A stretch of DNA of 64,000 bases, from the NCBI RefSeq assembly GCF_030814475.1, contig NZ_JAUSVF010000001.1, positions 2,796,001-2,860,000 on the forward strand, read 5' to 3'. The notes below the pieces were generated by a model that did no database searches, was not told where the DNA came from, and saw only the letters and a program-made list of their open reading frames with translations. Numbering within the stretch: the first letter of the stretch is position 1; each line of letters begins with the position of its first letter. Of the stretch, positions 26,272 to 34,318 are shown piece after piece. This DNA is from Pararhizobium capsulatum DSM 1112. GTDB lineage: Bacteria > Pseudomonadota > Alphaproteobacteria > Rhizobiales > Rhizobiaceae. The position numbers were made by a program, and so were the translations under genes.

Positions 26272-27378
26272 TCACTCAGCCGCCTGCGCGTGTCCCGCCG
26301 CTGACAGCAGCGTGTCGAATGCAGCCTCGATGACCTCAGGTCCGGCCCCGGCCCGCGTCGCCTCGGTCGACAGGATCTGCCGGTAGCGCCGCGCGCCCGG
26401 CCAACCCTGGAACAGCCCCACCATGTGCCGGGTGACATGATTGAGCCGCCCGCCCCCGGCGATATGTTCCGCCGCATGCGCCATCATCGCATCCCGCACG
26501 CCGAGCCAGAACTCCGGCGAAACCCGCTGCCCTTGCGCATTGAAGTCTTCGGGCGAATGCAGAGCCGGCAAAGCCCCCGTCACCGGATGCGGAAAATATC
26601 CATCCACGGCCGTCAGCATGGCACTATCATGATAAGCGCCACGTCCAAGCATGACACCATCGAGGGGTATATCGTGATTCATTTCCTCAACGGCCTGATT
26701 CAAACTTTGAAGACCGCCATTGATGCCAATGAAAAGATTCTCGTTTTCCCCCTTCAACCGATGCACGATCGCGTAGTCGAGCGGCGGGATGTCACGGTTC
26801 TCTTTCGGCGACAGCCCTTGCAGCCAGGCCTTTCGCGCATGAACCCAGACGGCATCCGTTCCCGCGTCGACAACCCGCGCCACAAGATCGCGCAAGGCAA
26901 TCTCCGGATCCTGGTCATCGACGCCGATCCGGCATTTGACCGTAACGGGGATCGACACCGCCGCCTTCATCGCCGCCACGCATTCGGCAACCAGCGCCGG
27001 TTCGCGCATCAGGCAGGCGCCAAACGTGCCGGACTGAACCCGGTCGGACGGACAGCCGACATTCATATTGATCTCGGCATAGCCAAAGGCTTCGCCAATC
27101 CGCGCCGCCTCCGCCATCTTGGCCGGGTCATTGCCCCCCAGCTGCAACGCCACTGGCTGCTCGGCCGCATCATGTCCCAGCAACCGTTGGCGATCACCGC
27201 GAAGAATCGCATCGGCAACAATCATCTCGGTATAGAGCAGCGCATGCCCCGACAGCAGCCGCGCAAGCCGTCTGTAGTGCGTATCGGTCCAGTCGATCAT
27301 CGGCGCCACGGCAAAGACCGGGCGCTGAAAATAGCGGCGCGATATGGATGTCGGAGATTGCTCTTTCTGGGGCTGCAT
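26272..27378 (-). CDS. dusA: tRNA-dihydrouridine synthase A
   Basis: A 368-residue flavoenzyme that reduces uridines 20/20a in the D-loop of tRNA. Motifs: FAVAPMIDWTDTHYRRLARL at the N-terminus (FMN binding), EINMNVGCPSDRVQSGTFGA with the catalytic Cys, and VHARKAWLQGLSPKENR, which is specific to the DusA group. ATG 27378 (MQPQKEQSPT) was chosen; the frame is open further upstream without a good ribosome site. It converges on the cold-shock gene. Confidence 0.94.
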   Translation of the reverse strand: MQPQKEQSPTSISRRYFQRPVFAVAPMIDWTDTHYRRLARLLSGHALLYTEMIVADAILRGDRQRLLGHDAAEQPVALQLGGNDPAKMAEAARIGEAFGYAEINMNVGCPSDRVQSGTFGACLMREPALVAECVAAMKAAVSIPVTVKCRIGVDDQDPEIALRDLVARVVDAGTDAVWVHARKAWLQGLSPKENRDIPPLDYAIVHRLKGENENLFIGINGGLQSLNQAVEEMNHDIPLDGVMLGRGAYHDSAMLTAVDGYFPHPVTGALPALHSPEDFNAQGQRVSPEFWLGVRDAMMAHAAEHIAGGGRLNHVTRHMVGLFQGWPGARRYRQILSTEATRAGAGPEVIEAAFDTLLSAAGHAQAAE

Positions 27379-27560
27379 AGGCTCGGTCTTCGGTTTCGTG
27401 CCTGCCCTATACAGCCGAATGCCCGAAAAAGCGAGACAACGGTCGAAAGACGCCATTCCACGGCGGGCTTCGCACTCGCCGCGTCAAATAATTCAAGACC
27501 GGCATCGCCAATGCAATGCAAAGGCAATGATCCAGGCGCGTCGGTCGCCATACCAGGCCT

Positions 27561-27803
27561 TCAGTGCGCCGCCAGGTTTGCTTCCTGCGCAGCGGAGATG
27601 AAGACTTCGCGCGCCTCTTCCGCAGAACGCCGCCCATCAATGGCTGCGCGGCAAAGGCTACGGGCTGCGACATACTGGGGACCACGCAGGTCGGGCCACG
27701 TATCCATCAGGCATATCAACGCGTCGAATGGGCCTTGCACGGTCATAAGACCGATTTTTTCCGAGCCCACCTCTACAGGATTTTCCCATTTCGTATGCGG
27801 CAT
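27561..27803 (-). CDS. DUF982 domain protein
   Basis: An 80-residue protein from ATG 27803, preceded by the strong site GGAGGAGGTATTG. It matches DUF982: WENPVEVGSEKIGLMTVQGP ... ALICLMDTWPDLRGPQYVAA ... REVFISAAQEANL. This family is expanded in rhizobia and its function is unknown. Its ribosome site GGAGGAGG is fully complementary to the anti-SD motifs of the small RNA encoded 86 nt upstream, although that is true of many mRNAs. Confidence 0.85.
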   Translation of the reverse strand: MPHTKWENPVEVGSEKIGLMTVQGPFDALICLMDTWPDLRGPQYVAARSLCRAAIDGRRSAEEAREVFISAAQEANLAAH

Positions 27804-27888
27804 CAATACCTCCTCCGAATATTCCGCCAGCACGCAAACGCATGATAGCCGATTTCGTTCCCGATGGGCAGAGGGTGACATACAAATG

Positions 27889-28003
27889 AAAAAGCCTGCC
27901 GCGGGAGGAGGTGCGGCAGGCTTTCAAGAAGGACCGACGGCTGGGAGGAGGATAGCCATCGATAACATCGCGAGCATCTGGGAGGAGGAGTGATACTCAC
28001 GAC
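27889..28003 (-). ncRNA. Alpha-r14 (NfeR1-like) small regulatory RNA
   Basis: On the minus strand, about 115 nt contain three copies of the anti-Shine-Dalgarno motif CCTCCTCCC (27988-27980, 27951-27943, 27911-27903), the last in the loop of a terminator hairpin GCCTGCCGC/GCGGCAGGC (27921-27894) followed by TTTTT. The alpha-r14 family of rhizobia, which includes NfeR1 of Sinorhizobium meliloti, is defined by repeated anti-SD motifs in unpaired regions and represses many transporter mRNAs by covering their ribosome sites. The start is inferred from a near-consensus promoter at 28011-28039. Confidence 0.85.
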
Positions 28004-28010
28004 GATTCAT

Positions 28011-28039
28011 ATTATAATGTTGCAGCGCAAAATTTACAA
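28011..28039 (-). promoter_or_regulatory. Sigma-70 type promoter of the small RNA
   Basis: On the minus strand TTGTAA (28039-28034), 17 nt spacer, TATAAT (28016-28011). Transcription would start about 7 nt later, near 28003, just before the first anti-SD motif. Confidence 0.8.
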
Positions 28040-28063
28040 GACCCGACTGGGTGCGTCGCAATA

Positions 28064-28309
28064 TTACCAGAAACGGGTACGCGGCGGCGGCGCAGATGAA
28101 GAGCCCATCAGATAGCCCGCCAGAAAAGCAGCCGCCCCGACCAGCAGCACCGCGGTGCCCGTTGCGGAGGGATGGCCCTGCACGCCGCGTGCCACGGCAT
28201 TCGCTTCGTTTCGGACGTAGCTTGCAGCTTCCTTTGCCCTGTGAGCCACGCTGTCCTTGTCGGCAAGTTCCCCGGTAAACCCGGTACGGATGTTTCGTAC
28301 ATTCGCCAT
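28064..28309 (-). CDS. Small membrane-anchored protein, ElaB/YqjD-like
   Basis: An 81-residue protein preceded by AGAAAGGAGACGGTT. It has a helical hydrophilic N-terminal half (DKDSVAHRAKEAASYVRNEA) and one C-terminal transmembrane helix (TAVLLVGAAAFLAGYLMGSS), the layout of the DUF883 (ElaB/YqjD) stationary-phase proteins that can tether ribosomes to the membrane. The similarity is by layout, so the family call is moderate. It lies immediately upstream of the sRNA promoter on the same strand. Confidence 0.65.
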   Translation of the reverse strand: MANVRNIRTGFTGELADKDSVAHRAKEAASYVRNEANAVARGVQGHPSATGTAVLLVGAAAFLAGYLMGSSSAPPPRTRFW

Positions 28310-28610
28310 AACCGTCTCCTTTCTGAGTTGAAGAAACAGACAGCGGACGCAAATGTTCCACGCGATTCGCGTAGAAACCCTGATCTATCGGCTATTTACC
28401 TCATGAAATGCGTCGCCGGGAGGCGATCTCGGTTGGTTCAAAAATCAGATTCACGCAGCTGTCGCAATTGACTGATATTGTTACAGCGAAGCGATTTGAA
28501 AGGACTGTTTCAATCGCAGCAACTGTGGCATCCTCTCAAACCAGACGCCTCATAAAAAACAATTTCGCAGGCGCTACTGCGAGCATAAGAAGACAACAGG
28601 GAGAGAAACA

Positions 28611-28814
28611 ATGCACGCGGACAATATGAACCGCATTGTCGAGGTAAGCCTGAAGCGTGGCAGTGTGCGGCGCGACGTTGGTATCATGACTGTGCGGCAG
28701 GCTCTCGAGCTGCCAGACGTACCGAGCCTCGAATATACGCACCCTGACCAAAATTCACGTCCGGGCAGCAGGCTCCTGACACGCGATCAACTGCAAGCCT
28801 ATATCTGCAGCTGA
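28611..28814 (+). CDS. Small hypothetical protein
   Basis: A 67-residue protein from an ATG preceded by CAGGGAGAGAAACA, a good ribosome site. It reads MHADNMNRIVEVSLKRGSVR, then a helix TVRQALELPD and the end LLTRDQLQAYIC. I do not recognise a family. The ribosome site and codon use support a real gene; there is no signal peptide or membrane segment. Confidence 0.55.
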   Translation: MHADNMNRIVEVSLKRGSVRRDVGIMTVRQALELPDVPSLEYTHPDQNSRPGSRLLTRDQLQAYICS

Positions 28815-28880
28815 AGTTTTTTTACCCGACCGACCGCGCGGTGCTAATCTGAAGCGTCGCCACAGTCTGTCAGGATTCGC

Positions 28881-29567
28881 ATGTCTACGATTTTCGCCCT
28901 TCCCCGCCCTACCCTCCTGCCCGTCGCTGAAACGGCAGACCTCTTTCCGGTTCGCCGTGTCTATTGTGTCGGTCGCAACTATGCCGCCCATGCGGTCGAG
29001 ATGGGACACGACCCTGCCCGCGAGCCGCCCTTCTTCTTCCAGAAGAACCCTGAAAACCTCCTGTTCAATAGCGATATTTTCCCCTATCCCCCGCTCTCCT
29101 CCGACGTGCACTACGAGGTGGAACTGGCCGTTGCCCTGAAGGCCGGTGGAAGCGACATCGCGATCGAGGATGCCGTTGAGTGCGTCTATGGCTACGGTGT
29201 GGCGATCGACTTTACCCGGCGCGACCTGCAGGCGGAGGCCAAGGCGGCCGGGCGTCCCTGGGCTGCGGCCAAGGCCTTCGAACATTCCGCTCCTATTTCC
29301 CCGCTCTTCCCCGTCGAACGCATCGGACATCCCGAAAACGGCCGCATCTGGCTGAACGTCAACGGCGTGATCAAGCAGGAGGGCGACCTCAACCAGATGA
29401 TCTGGAAGGTTCCGGAGGTGATTGCCGAACTCTCACGGCTGTTCGAACTCGCCGCGGGCGACGTGATCCTGACGGGAACGCCCGCCGGCGTCGGCGCCAT
29501 TCACCGCGGCGACCGGATAAATTGCGGCGTGGATGGCGTCTCGACGCTCTCTCTCACCGTCGCGTAA
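28881..29567 (+). CDS. Fumarylacetoacetate hydrolase family protein
   Basis: A 228-residue enzyme of the FAH superfamily with YCVGRNYAAHAVEMGHD near the N-terminus, FQKNPENLL, the metal-binding DVHYEVELAVAL, and the typical end GDVILTGTPAGVGAIHRGDR. Members hydrolyse C-C bonds in acylpyruvates and similar 2-oxo acids, or decarboxylate oxaloacetate; the substrate here is not defined. It is followed 46 nt later by a gamma carbonic anhydrase gene on the same strand, probably an operon. Confidence 0.92.
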   Translation: MSTIFALPRPTLLPVAETADLFPVRRVYCVGRNYAAHAVEMGHDPAREPPFFFQKNPENLLFNSDIFPYPPLSSDVHYEVELAVALKAGGSDIAIEDAVECVYGYGVAIDFTRRDLQAEAKAAGRPWAAAKAFEHSAPISPLFPVERIGHPENGRIWLNVNGVIKQEGDLNQMIWKVPEVIAELSRLFELAAGDVILTGTPAGVGAIHRGDRINCGVDGVSTLSLTVA

Positions 29568-29613
29568 AATTCGACAGCGTCCCGGCAAGGACCAGACAGA
29601 AACGGAATTTTCC

Positions 29614-30150
29614 ATGCCTCTTTATGCCCTCGGCCCGAAACGCCCCGAAACTCCGCAAAAGGGCGGCTATTGGCTGGCACCGGATGCACATGTCATTGGA
29701 GACGTAATCCTGGGTGAGGACGTCGGCATCTGGTTCGGTGCCGTGCTGCGGGGCGATAACGAGCCGATCACGGTTGGTGCGCGCAGCAATATTCAGGAAG
29801 GTGCGGTGGTGCACGTTGACCCCGGTTTTCCGGTAACGATCGGGGAAGGCTGTACTATCGGTCATCGCGCCATCGTGCACGGTTGCACCATCGGCAGCAA
29901 CACGCTGGTTGGCATGGGCGCCACCGTGCTGAACGGCGCTGTCATCGGCAACAACTGCCTCATAGGCGCCAATGCGCTGGTAACGGAAGGTAAGGTGTTC
30001 CCGGACAACTCCCTCATCGTCGGTGCGCCGGCAAAAGCCATCCGCCTGCTCGACGATGCAGCAGTAGAAGGCCTGAAGAAGTCTGCCGAAAACTATGTTC
30101 GCAACTGGCAGCGTTTTTCGGTCAGTCTCGAAATCCTTGACCGTGAATAA
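29614..30150 (+). CDS. Gamma-class carbonic anhydrase family protein
   Basis: A 178-residue left-handed beta-helix protein with hexapeptide repeats (IGDVILGEDVGIWFGAVLRGD, NIQEGAVVHVDPG, IGEGCTIGHRAIVHGCTIGS). The three zinc ligands are present as HVD, HRAIVH. The family (CaiE/PaaY/YrdA) contains carbonic anhydrases and thioesterase-like relatives. It probably acts in the cytoplasm as a trimer and is co-transcribed with the upstream FAH-family gene. Confidence 0.92.
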   Translation: MPLYALGPKRPETPQKGGYWLAPDAHVIGDVILGEDVGIWFGAVLRGDNEPITVGARSNIQEGAVVHVDPGFPVTIGEGCTIGHRAIVHGCTIGSNTLVGMGATVLNGAVIGNNCLIGANALVTEGKVFPDNSLIVGAPAKAIRLLDDAAVEGLKKSAENYVRNWQRFSVSLEILDRE

Positions 30151-30198
30151 ACCTGCCAAAAACCAGCATAACGATGGATAACCAGCGAGAGGTTCGAG

Positions 30199-30954
30199 AT
30201 GGCTGAACTCCTGACGGCAGCCGGCGTATTCGTTCTTCTCGCGGCAGCATCGCTCCTGTCGCTGAAATATTCGCCGCGCCTCGCCAGCCGCCATCGCAGC
30301 GATGAAACCAACAATGTCGTGCGGCTCGTTGCGAATATCTTCGTCGTCATGACTTCGCTCGTTTTCGGCCTGCTGATCAATTCGTCGAAAAACACCTATG
30401 AGAGTATCGACAGCAATGTGCACGCCTATGCGACCAGCCTTATTCTTCTGGACCGTACATTGCGCGATGTCGGATATGTGGGACGCGATGCGCGTAGCCA
30501 TCTGAGCGATTATGTCACTGCTGCGATTATTCGCCCTGCCCGCTCAGAAGACACCGCGCGTAACGACAAGACTGCGGAAAATGCGCTGCGCAGCCTCGGG
30601 GCCGCTATTGAGGCCATCACACCATTGACCGCGCCTCAAACCGGTATTCTTGCCGAAATTCGCCAGCAGTATTTCCAGATTGTGGAGCAACGGTGGAAGA
30701 TCATCGAGCAATCGGAGGGCGTGATACCCAGGCCGCTGATTACAATGCTCGTCGCATGGCTGACCGTGATCTTTGCCAGCTTCGGCTATCGTGCACCGCA
30801 CAACATGGTGGTGGTCAGCACGCTCATCATCTCCGCACTGCTGATCTCGGCATCGCTCTATCTGGTTTTGGATATGGATATACCGTTCACGGGGATCATC
30901 CAGATTTCCGACGCCCCGTTGCAGCGGGTCATGCAAGAACTGCAAGGTTCCTGA
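30199..30954 (+). CDS. DUF4239 (bestrophin-like) membrane protein
   Basis: A 251-residue protein with two N-terminal transmembrane segments (about 3-20 and 47-64), a ~110-residue soluble middle domain rich in helices, and two C-terminal transmembrane segments (about 178-196 and 203-222). The segment RHRSDETNNVVRLVANIFVV matches DUF4239, whose members are sometimes annotated bestrophin-like. Transport activity has not been shown. Its stop is 5 nt from the stop of convergent zur. Confidence 0.82.
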   Translation: MAELLTAAGVFVLLAAASLLSLKYSPRLASRHRSDETNNVVRLVANIFVVMTSLVFGLLINSSKNTYESIDSNVHAYATSLILLDRTLRDVGYVGRDARSHLSDYVTAAIIRPARSEDTARNDKTAENALRSLGAAIEAITPLTAPQTGILAEIRQQYFQIVEQRWKIIEQSEGVIPRPLITMLVAWLTVIFASFGYRAPHNMVVVSTLIISALLISASLYLVLDMDIPFTGIIQISDAPLQRVMQELQGS

Positions 30955-30959
30955 TGAGT

Positions 30960-31361
30960 TCAGGCCGCACAGCATGTCTGGCAATGACCACGAATCTCGA
31001 TCGTCGTCTTTTCGGTCTTGAACTGCTGGCGCGCCGTCAGGAAGGACAGGCGCTCTTCGATCCCGTCATCGCAGATTTCGGTAACGTTACCGCAATCCTC
31101 GCAGATCGTGAAAGCCGTCACACCGTGATTGTGGTCGTGATCATGGGGATGAGCGCAGGCAACAAAGGCGTTGATACTTTCCAGCCGGTGCACCAGGCCG
31201 AATTCCAGCAGCTTCTCCAGGGCGCGGTAGACCTGCAGCGGCGCACGAAAACCGTCGTCACGAAGCTTGTCGAGGATGGTATAGGCGCTGAGCGGGGCCT
31301 CGGCATGGGTCAACGCATCGAAAACGAGCGACTGGTTGCGTGTCAGTTGGTGGTCGGCCAT
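30960..31361 (-). CDS. zur: Zinc uptake regulator Zur (Fur family)
   Basis: A 133-residue Fur-family repressor: winged helix (residues 1-75, LTRNQSLVFDALTHAEAPLS ... QVYRALEKLLEFGLVHRL), a His-rich hinge (AHPHDHDHNHG), then the dimerisation domain with the structural zinc cysteines CEDCGN and CQTC. It represses zinc uptake genes when zinc is bound. Its ATG overlaps the znuB stop by one base (TGATG), so it is the last gene of the znuC-znuB-zur operon and regulates its own operon through the boxes at 33144 and 33166. Confidence 0.95.
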   Translation of the reverse strand: MADHQLTRNQSLVFDALTHAEAPLSAYTILDKLRDDGFRAPLQVYRALEKLLEFGLVHRLESINAFVACAHPHDHDHNHGVTAFTICEDCGNVTEICDDGIEERLSFLTARQQFKTEKTTIEIRGHCQTCCAA

Positions 31362-32194
31362 CAGTGATGTCCTCCATGCGTGGAATGAATGGCGGTTTCC
31401 GTCGTGCGGCCCCGCCGGAAGGGGATGAGGCTCAGGACGAAGAGCCCGAGCGCTGCGACCACGATCGACGGCCCGGACGGCGTATCGAAATGCAGCGAGC
31501 CGAAAAGCCCGCCGGTGACAGCAAGAGCGCCGATCACAGAGGCGAGAACCGCCATGATCTCGGGCGACGTGGCAAAACGCCGGGCGGTGGCCGCCGGAAT
31601 GATGAGCAGCGAGGTGATGAGCAGGATGCCGACGATCTTCATGGCGATGGCGATCACCAGTGCCATCAGCAGCATGAAGTAGAGTTTCGCCCGCTCCGGT
31701 TGCAACCCTTCAGCCTCCGCAAGCTCGGCATTGACGGTGGACGCCAGCAGCGGCCGCCACAGATAGACGATGGCAAACAGCACGAGGATACCGCCACCCC
31801 AGACGAGATCGATATCGGCTTCGGAGACAGCAAGAATATCGCCGAACAGAAAGCCAACGAGATCGATGCGCACCCAGGTCATGAACGCGACCATGACAAG
31901 GCCGATCGACAGGGCGGAATGAGAAAGGATACCCAGAAGCGCATCTGTCGAAAGCGCTCCACGTCGCTGCAAGAGCAGAAGCAGCAGCGACACGGCAGCC
32001 GCAACGATAAAGACCGAGAGCATCAGGTTGAGATCGAAGAGCAGCGACAGCGCGACACCGAGAAGTGCCGAATGGGCCATCGTATCCCCGAAATAGGCCA
32101 TGCGCCGCCAGATGACGAAGCAGCCAAGCGGCCCGACGGTAATCGCCAGGCCGATACCGGCAATCAGCGCGCGGGTGAAGAAATCGTCAAACAC
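31361..32194 (-). CDS. znuB: Zinc ABC transporter permease ZnuB
   Basis: A 277-residue permease of the metal ABC-3 family with about eight hydrophobic helices. Conserved segments: GCFVIWRRMAYFGDTMAHSALLGVAL near the N-terminus and LLITSLLIIPAATARRFATSPEIMA in the second half. It forms the zinc channel with ZnuC. It overlaps znuC by 8 nt at its start and zur by one base at its end. Confidence 0.96.
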   Translation of the reverse strand: MFDDFFTRALIAGIGLAITVGPLGCFVIWRRMAYFGDTMAHSALLGVALSLLFDLNLMLSVFIVAAAVSLLLLLLQRRGALSTDALLGILSHSALSIGLVMVAFMTWVRIDLVGFLFGDILAVSEADIDLVWGGGILVLFAIVYLWRPLLASTVNAELAEAEGLQPERAKLYFMLLMALVIAIAMKIVGILLITSLLIIPAATARRFATSPEIMAVLASVIGALAVTGGLFGSLHFDTPSGPSIVVAALGLFVLSLIPFRRGRTTETAIHSTHGGHH

Positions 32195-33101
32195 GACCGC
32201 TTTCCTTATGCTCGTAGCCGCTCAGGCGGCTATGATGGCCGCAACCGCAATCCGGCTCATGGGAGTGCGCATCAACCTCCTCGCCTTCGGTGTGGTGGTG
32301 GTGTCCGTCATCCGGGTGGCAATGCTCCGTCACAGTGCCATCGGCGTGCTGGACGCGGCCGTCGGGCAAATGCGTATGATCGTGATGATGGCTGTAGACC
32401 GCGAGTGTCTGGGCGGCACGGTCGCCGAAGAGCTTTCTGTATTCCGGGCTGCGGCTGACATCCTGCGGCGTGCCCCGGCAGCAGACATGACCATTGAGGC
32501 AGACGACGATATCGGTTTCCGCCATGACCACATGCAGGTCATGGGAGATCAGAAGAATGCCGCAGCCGGTGCGATTGCGGATTTGCTTGATCAGATCATA
32601 GAGCGCAATTTCGCCAGAGAAATCGACCCCCTGAACAGGCTCATCGAGAACAAGGAGATCAGGTTTGCGGGCAATCGCACGGGCAAGCAAAGCTCTTTGG
32701 AACTCCCCGCCCGATAGATGCTGCACTTCCGCGCGGGCGAGATGGGCAATGCCGGTTGAATGGAGAGCGGTATCGATTTCGGTACGCGACAGGGAGCCTG
32801 TCAACGTCATCAGGCGCTCGACGGTAAGCGGCAGGGTCCAGTCGATCGAAAGCTTCTGCGGAACATACCCCACCTTGAGGCCGGCAAGGCGCGACACCTG
32901 GCCTTCATCGGGTTTCAACACGCCGATCGCGGTCTTGGCTGTAGTCGATTTTCCCGAGCCGTTCGGGCCGATCAGCGTAACGATCTCACCCCTGTTGATC
33001 GAAAACTCGACGCCACGCACCAGCCATCGGCCATTGCGGCGTACGCCGGCATTGGTCAGCGTCACCAATGGCGCGGTCTCGGAAGGATGAATATTCAACA
33101 T
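32187..33101 (-). CDS. znuC: Zinc ABC transporter ATPase ZnuC with His-rich tail
   Basis: A 304-residue ATPase from ATG 33101. Walker A GPNGSGKST, signature LSGGEFQRA, Walker B LLVLDEPVQG and H-loop ISHDLHVV. After the ATPase domain (about residue 245) comes a ~60-residue tail with dense histidines (YSHHHDHTHLP, HCHPDDGHHHHTEG, HSHEPDCGCGHHS), which probably binds zinc in the cytoplasm and may gate uptake. Divergent from znuA with two Zur boxes between. Confidence 0.95.
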   Translation of the reverse strand: MLNIHPSETAPLVTLTNAGVRRNGRWLVRGVEFSINRGEIVTLIGPNGSGKSTTAKTAIGVLKPDEGQVSRLAGLKVGYVPQKLSIDWTLPLTVERLMTLTGSLSRTEIDTALHSTGIAHLARAEVQHLSGGEFQRALLARAIARKPDLLVLDEPVQGVDFSGEIALYDLIKQIRNRTGCGILLISHDLHVVMAETDIVVCLNGHVCCRGTPQDVSRSPEYRKLFGDRAAQTLAVYSHHHDHTHLPDGRVQHADGTVTEHCHPDDGHHHHTEGEEVDAHSHEPDCGCGHHSRLSGYEHKESGRV

Positions 33102-33143
33102 GGAAAAATTCCGGCGTTGGTGTTGCCAGTCGCTATGCCACAC

Positions 33144-33156
33144 GTTATAGCATAAC
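33144..33156. promoter_or_regulatory. Zur box 1
   Basis: GTTAT-AGC-ATAAC, a perfect 5-bp-arm palindrome matching the GTTATA/TATAAC core of alphaproteobacterial Zur operators. It lies 42 nt upstream of znuC, near the second box. Confidence 0.8.
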
Positions 33157-33165
33157 GCAATTGAT

Positions 33166-33178
33166 GTAATAACATTAC
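33166..33178. promoter_or_regulatory. Zur box 2
   Basis: GTAAT-AAC-ATTAC, a perfect palindrome 9 nt after box 1 and 26 nt upstream of znuA. The spacing of the two centres (22 nt, about two helical turns) suggests that one box serves each divergent promoter and that the dimers bind the same face. Confidence 0.8.
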
Positions 33179-33204
33179 GTTGATTTACAAGACAGGAACC
33201 GCCT

Positions 33205-34209
33205 ATGTCCCAGAACTCCCCCTCGTCCCGTATTCTCCCCGTTTTTTCCCGTCCGGCATCCCCAAGACTGCTTATCGCACCTGCACTTTTCGCATCGGCT
33301 ATGCTGCTTTCCGCCACGACGGCCCTTGCGGAACCACCCAAGGTAGTCGTCTCGATCAAGCCGGTCCATTCGCTGGTTGCCTCGATCATGCAGGGCGTCG
33401 ACGAACCATCGCTGATCGTCGAAGGTGCGGCCTCGCCCCACACCTACAGCATGAAGCCGTCCAACGCTGCCGCACTCGAATCCGCTGATATCGTCTTCTG
33501 GGTTGGTCATGGCCTGGAAGCCTTTCTGGAAAAACCACTCGAATCGCTGGGCGGCGACGCCAAGATCGTCGAACTGGATGAAGCGCCTGGCCTGGAAAAG
33601 CTGAAGTTCCGGGAGGGCGGCGCCTTCGAAGCCCATGATGATGGCGACGAGGAAGCCGAAGGTGATCATCACCATCACGAGGAAGGCGAGTTCGACATGC
33701 ATCTTTGGCTCGATCCGGCCAATGCAAAAGCGATGGCGGCCGAAATCGAAACGACGCTGGCCACCGCAGATCCCCACAACGCTGCCCGCTACAAGGTCAA
33801 TCTCGATACGCTGAATATGCGTCTCGATGCGCTCAACAAGAGCCTCGGCGCGCAGATCGCCCCGATCAAGGACAAGCCCTTCATCGTCTTTCACGACGCC
33901 TACCAATATTTCGAACACCGCTATGGCGTAAAGGTTGCCGGCTCGATTACCGTCAGTCCCGAAACCCTACCCGGTGCCGAACGCCTGTCTGATATCCACG
34001 ACAAGATCGCCACGCTCGGCGCGACATGCGTTTTCGCCGAACCACAGTTCGAGCCGAAATTGATCAACGTGGTGATCGAAGGCACACAGGCGAAATCCGG
34101 CACGCTCGACCCTGAGGCCGGAACGCTGGAAGCGGGACCCGATCTCTATTTCCAGATGATGGAAAACATCGGCTCCTCTCTGGCGTCATGCCTCGGTGAC
34201 CGCAAATGA
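33205..34209 (+). CDS. znuA: Zinc ABC transporter substrate-binding protein ZnuA
   Basis: A 334-residue periplasmic protein with a rather long signal region (hydrophobic part about 20-44). Zinc ligands typical of the family are present: SPHTYSMKPS, the His in DMHLWLDP, and HDAYQYFEHRYG. Between them a charged His-rich loop (HDDGDEEAEGDHHHHEEGEF) is seen, a zinc-collecting feature of ZnuA proteins. It captures periplasmic zinc for ZnuBC. Confidence 0.96.
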   Translation: MSQNSPSSRILPVFSRPASPRLLIAPALFASAMLLSATTALAEPPKVVVSIKPVHSLVASIMQGVDEPSLIVEGAASPHTYSMKPSNAAALESADIVFWVGHGLEAFLEKPLESLGGDAKIVELDEAPGLEKLKFREGGAFEAHDDGDEEAEGDHHHHEEGEFDMHLWLDPANAKAMAAEIETTLATADPHNAARYKVNLDTLNMRLDALNKSLGAQIAPIKDKPFIVFHDAYQYFEHRYGVKVAGSITVSPETLPGAERLSDIHDKIATLGATCVFAEPQFEPKLINVVIEGTQAKSGTLDPEAGTLEAGPDLYFQMMENIGSSLASCLGDRK

Positions 34210-34318
34210 TCCCAACCAGACTGGACTGACGATCGGCTGCCCTGCTTCGCGCAAGCAAGGCGGGGCAGATTGCATGTGGGCGACCTGAACCGGAGGGGCG
34301 CCGGCAGGAGCACGAGAC

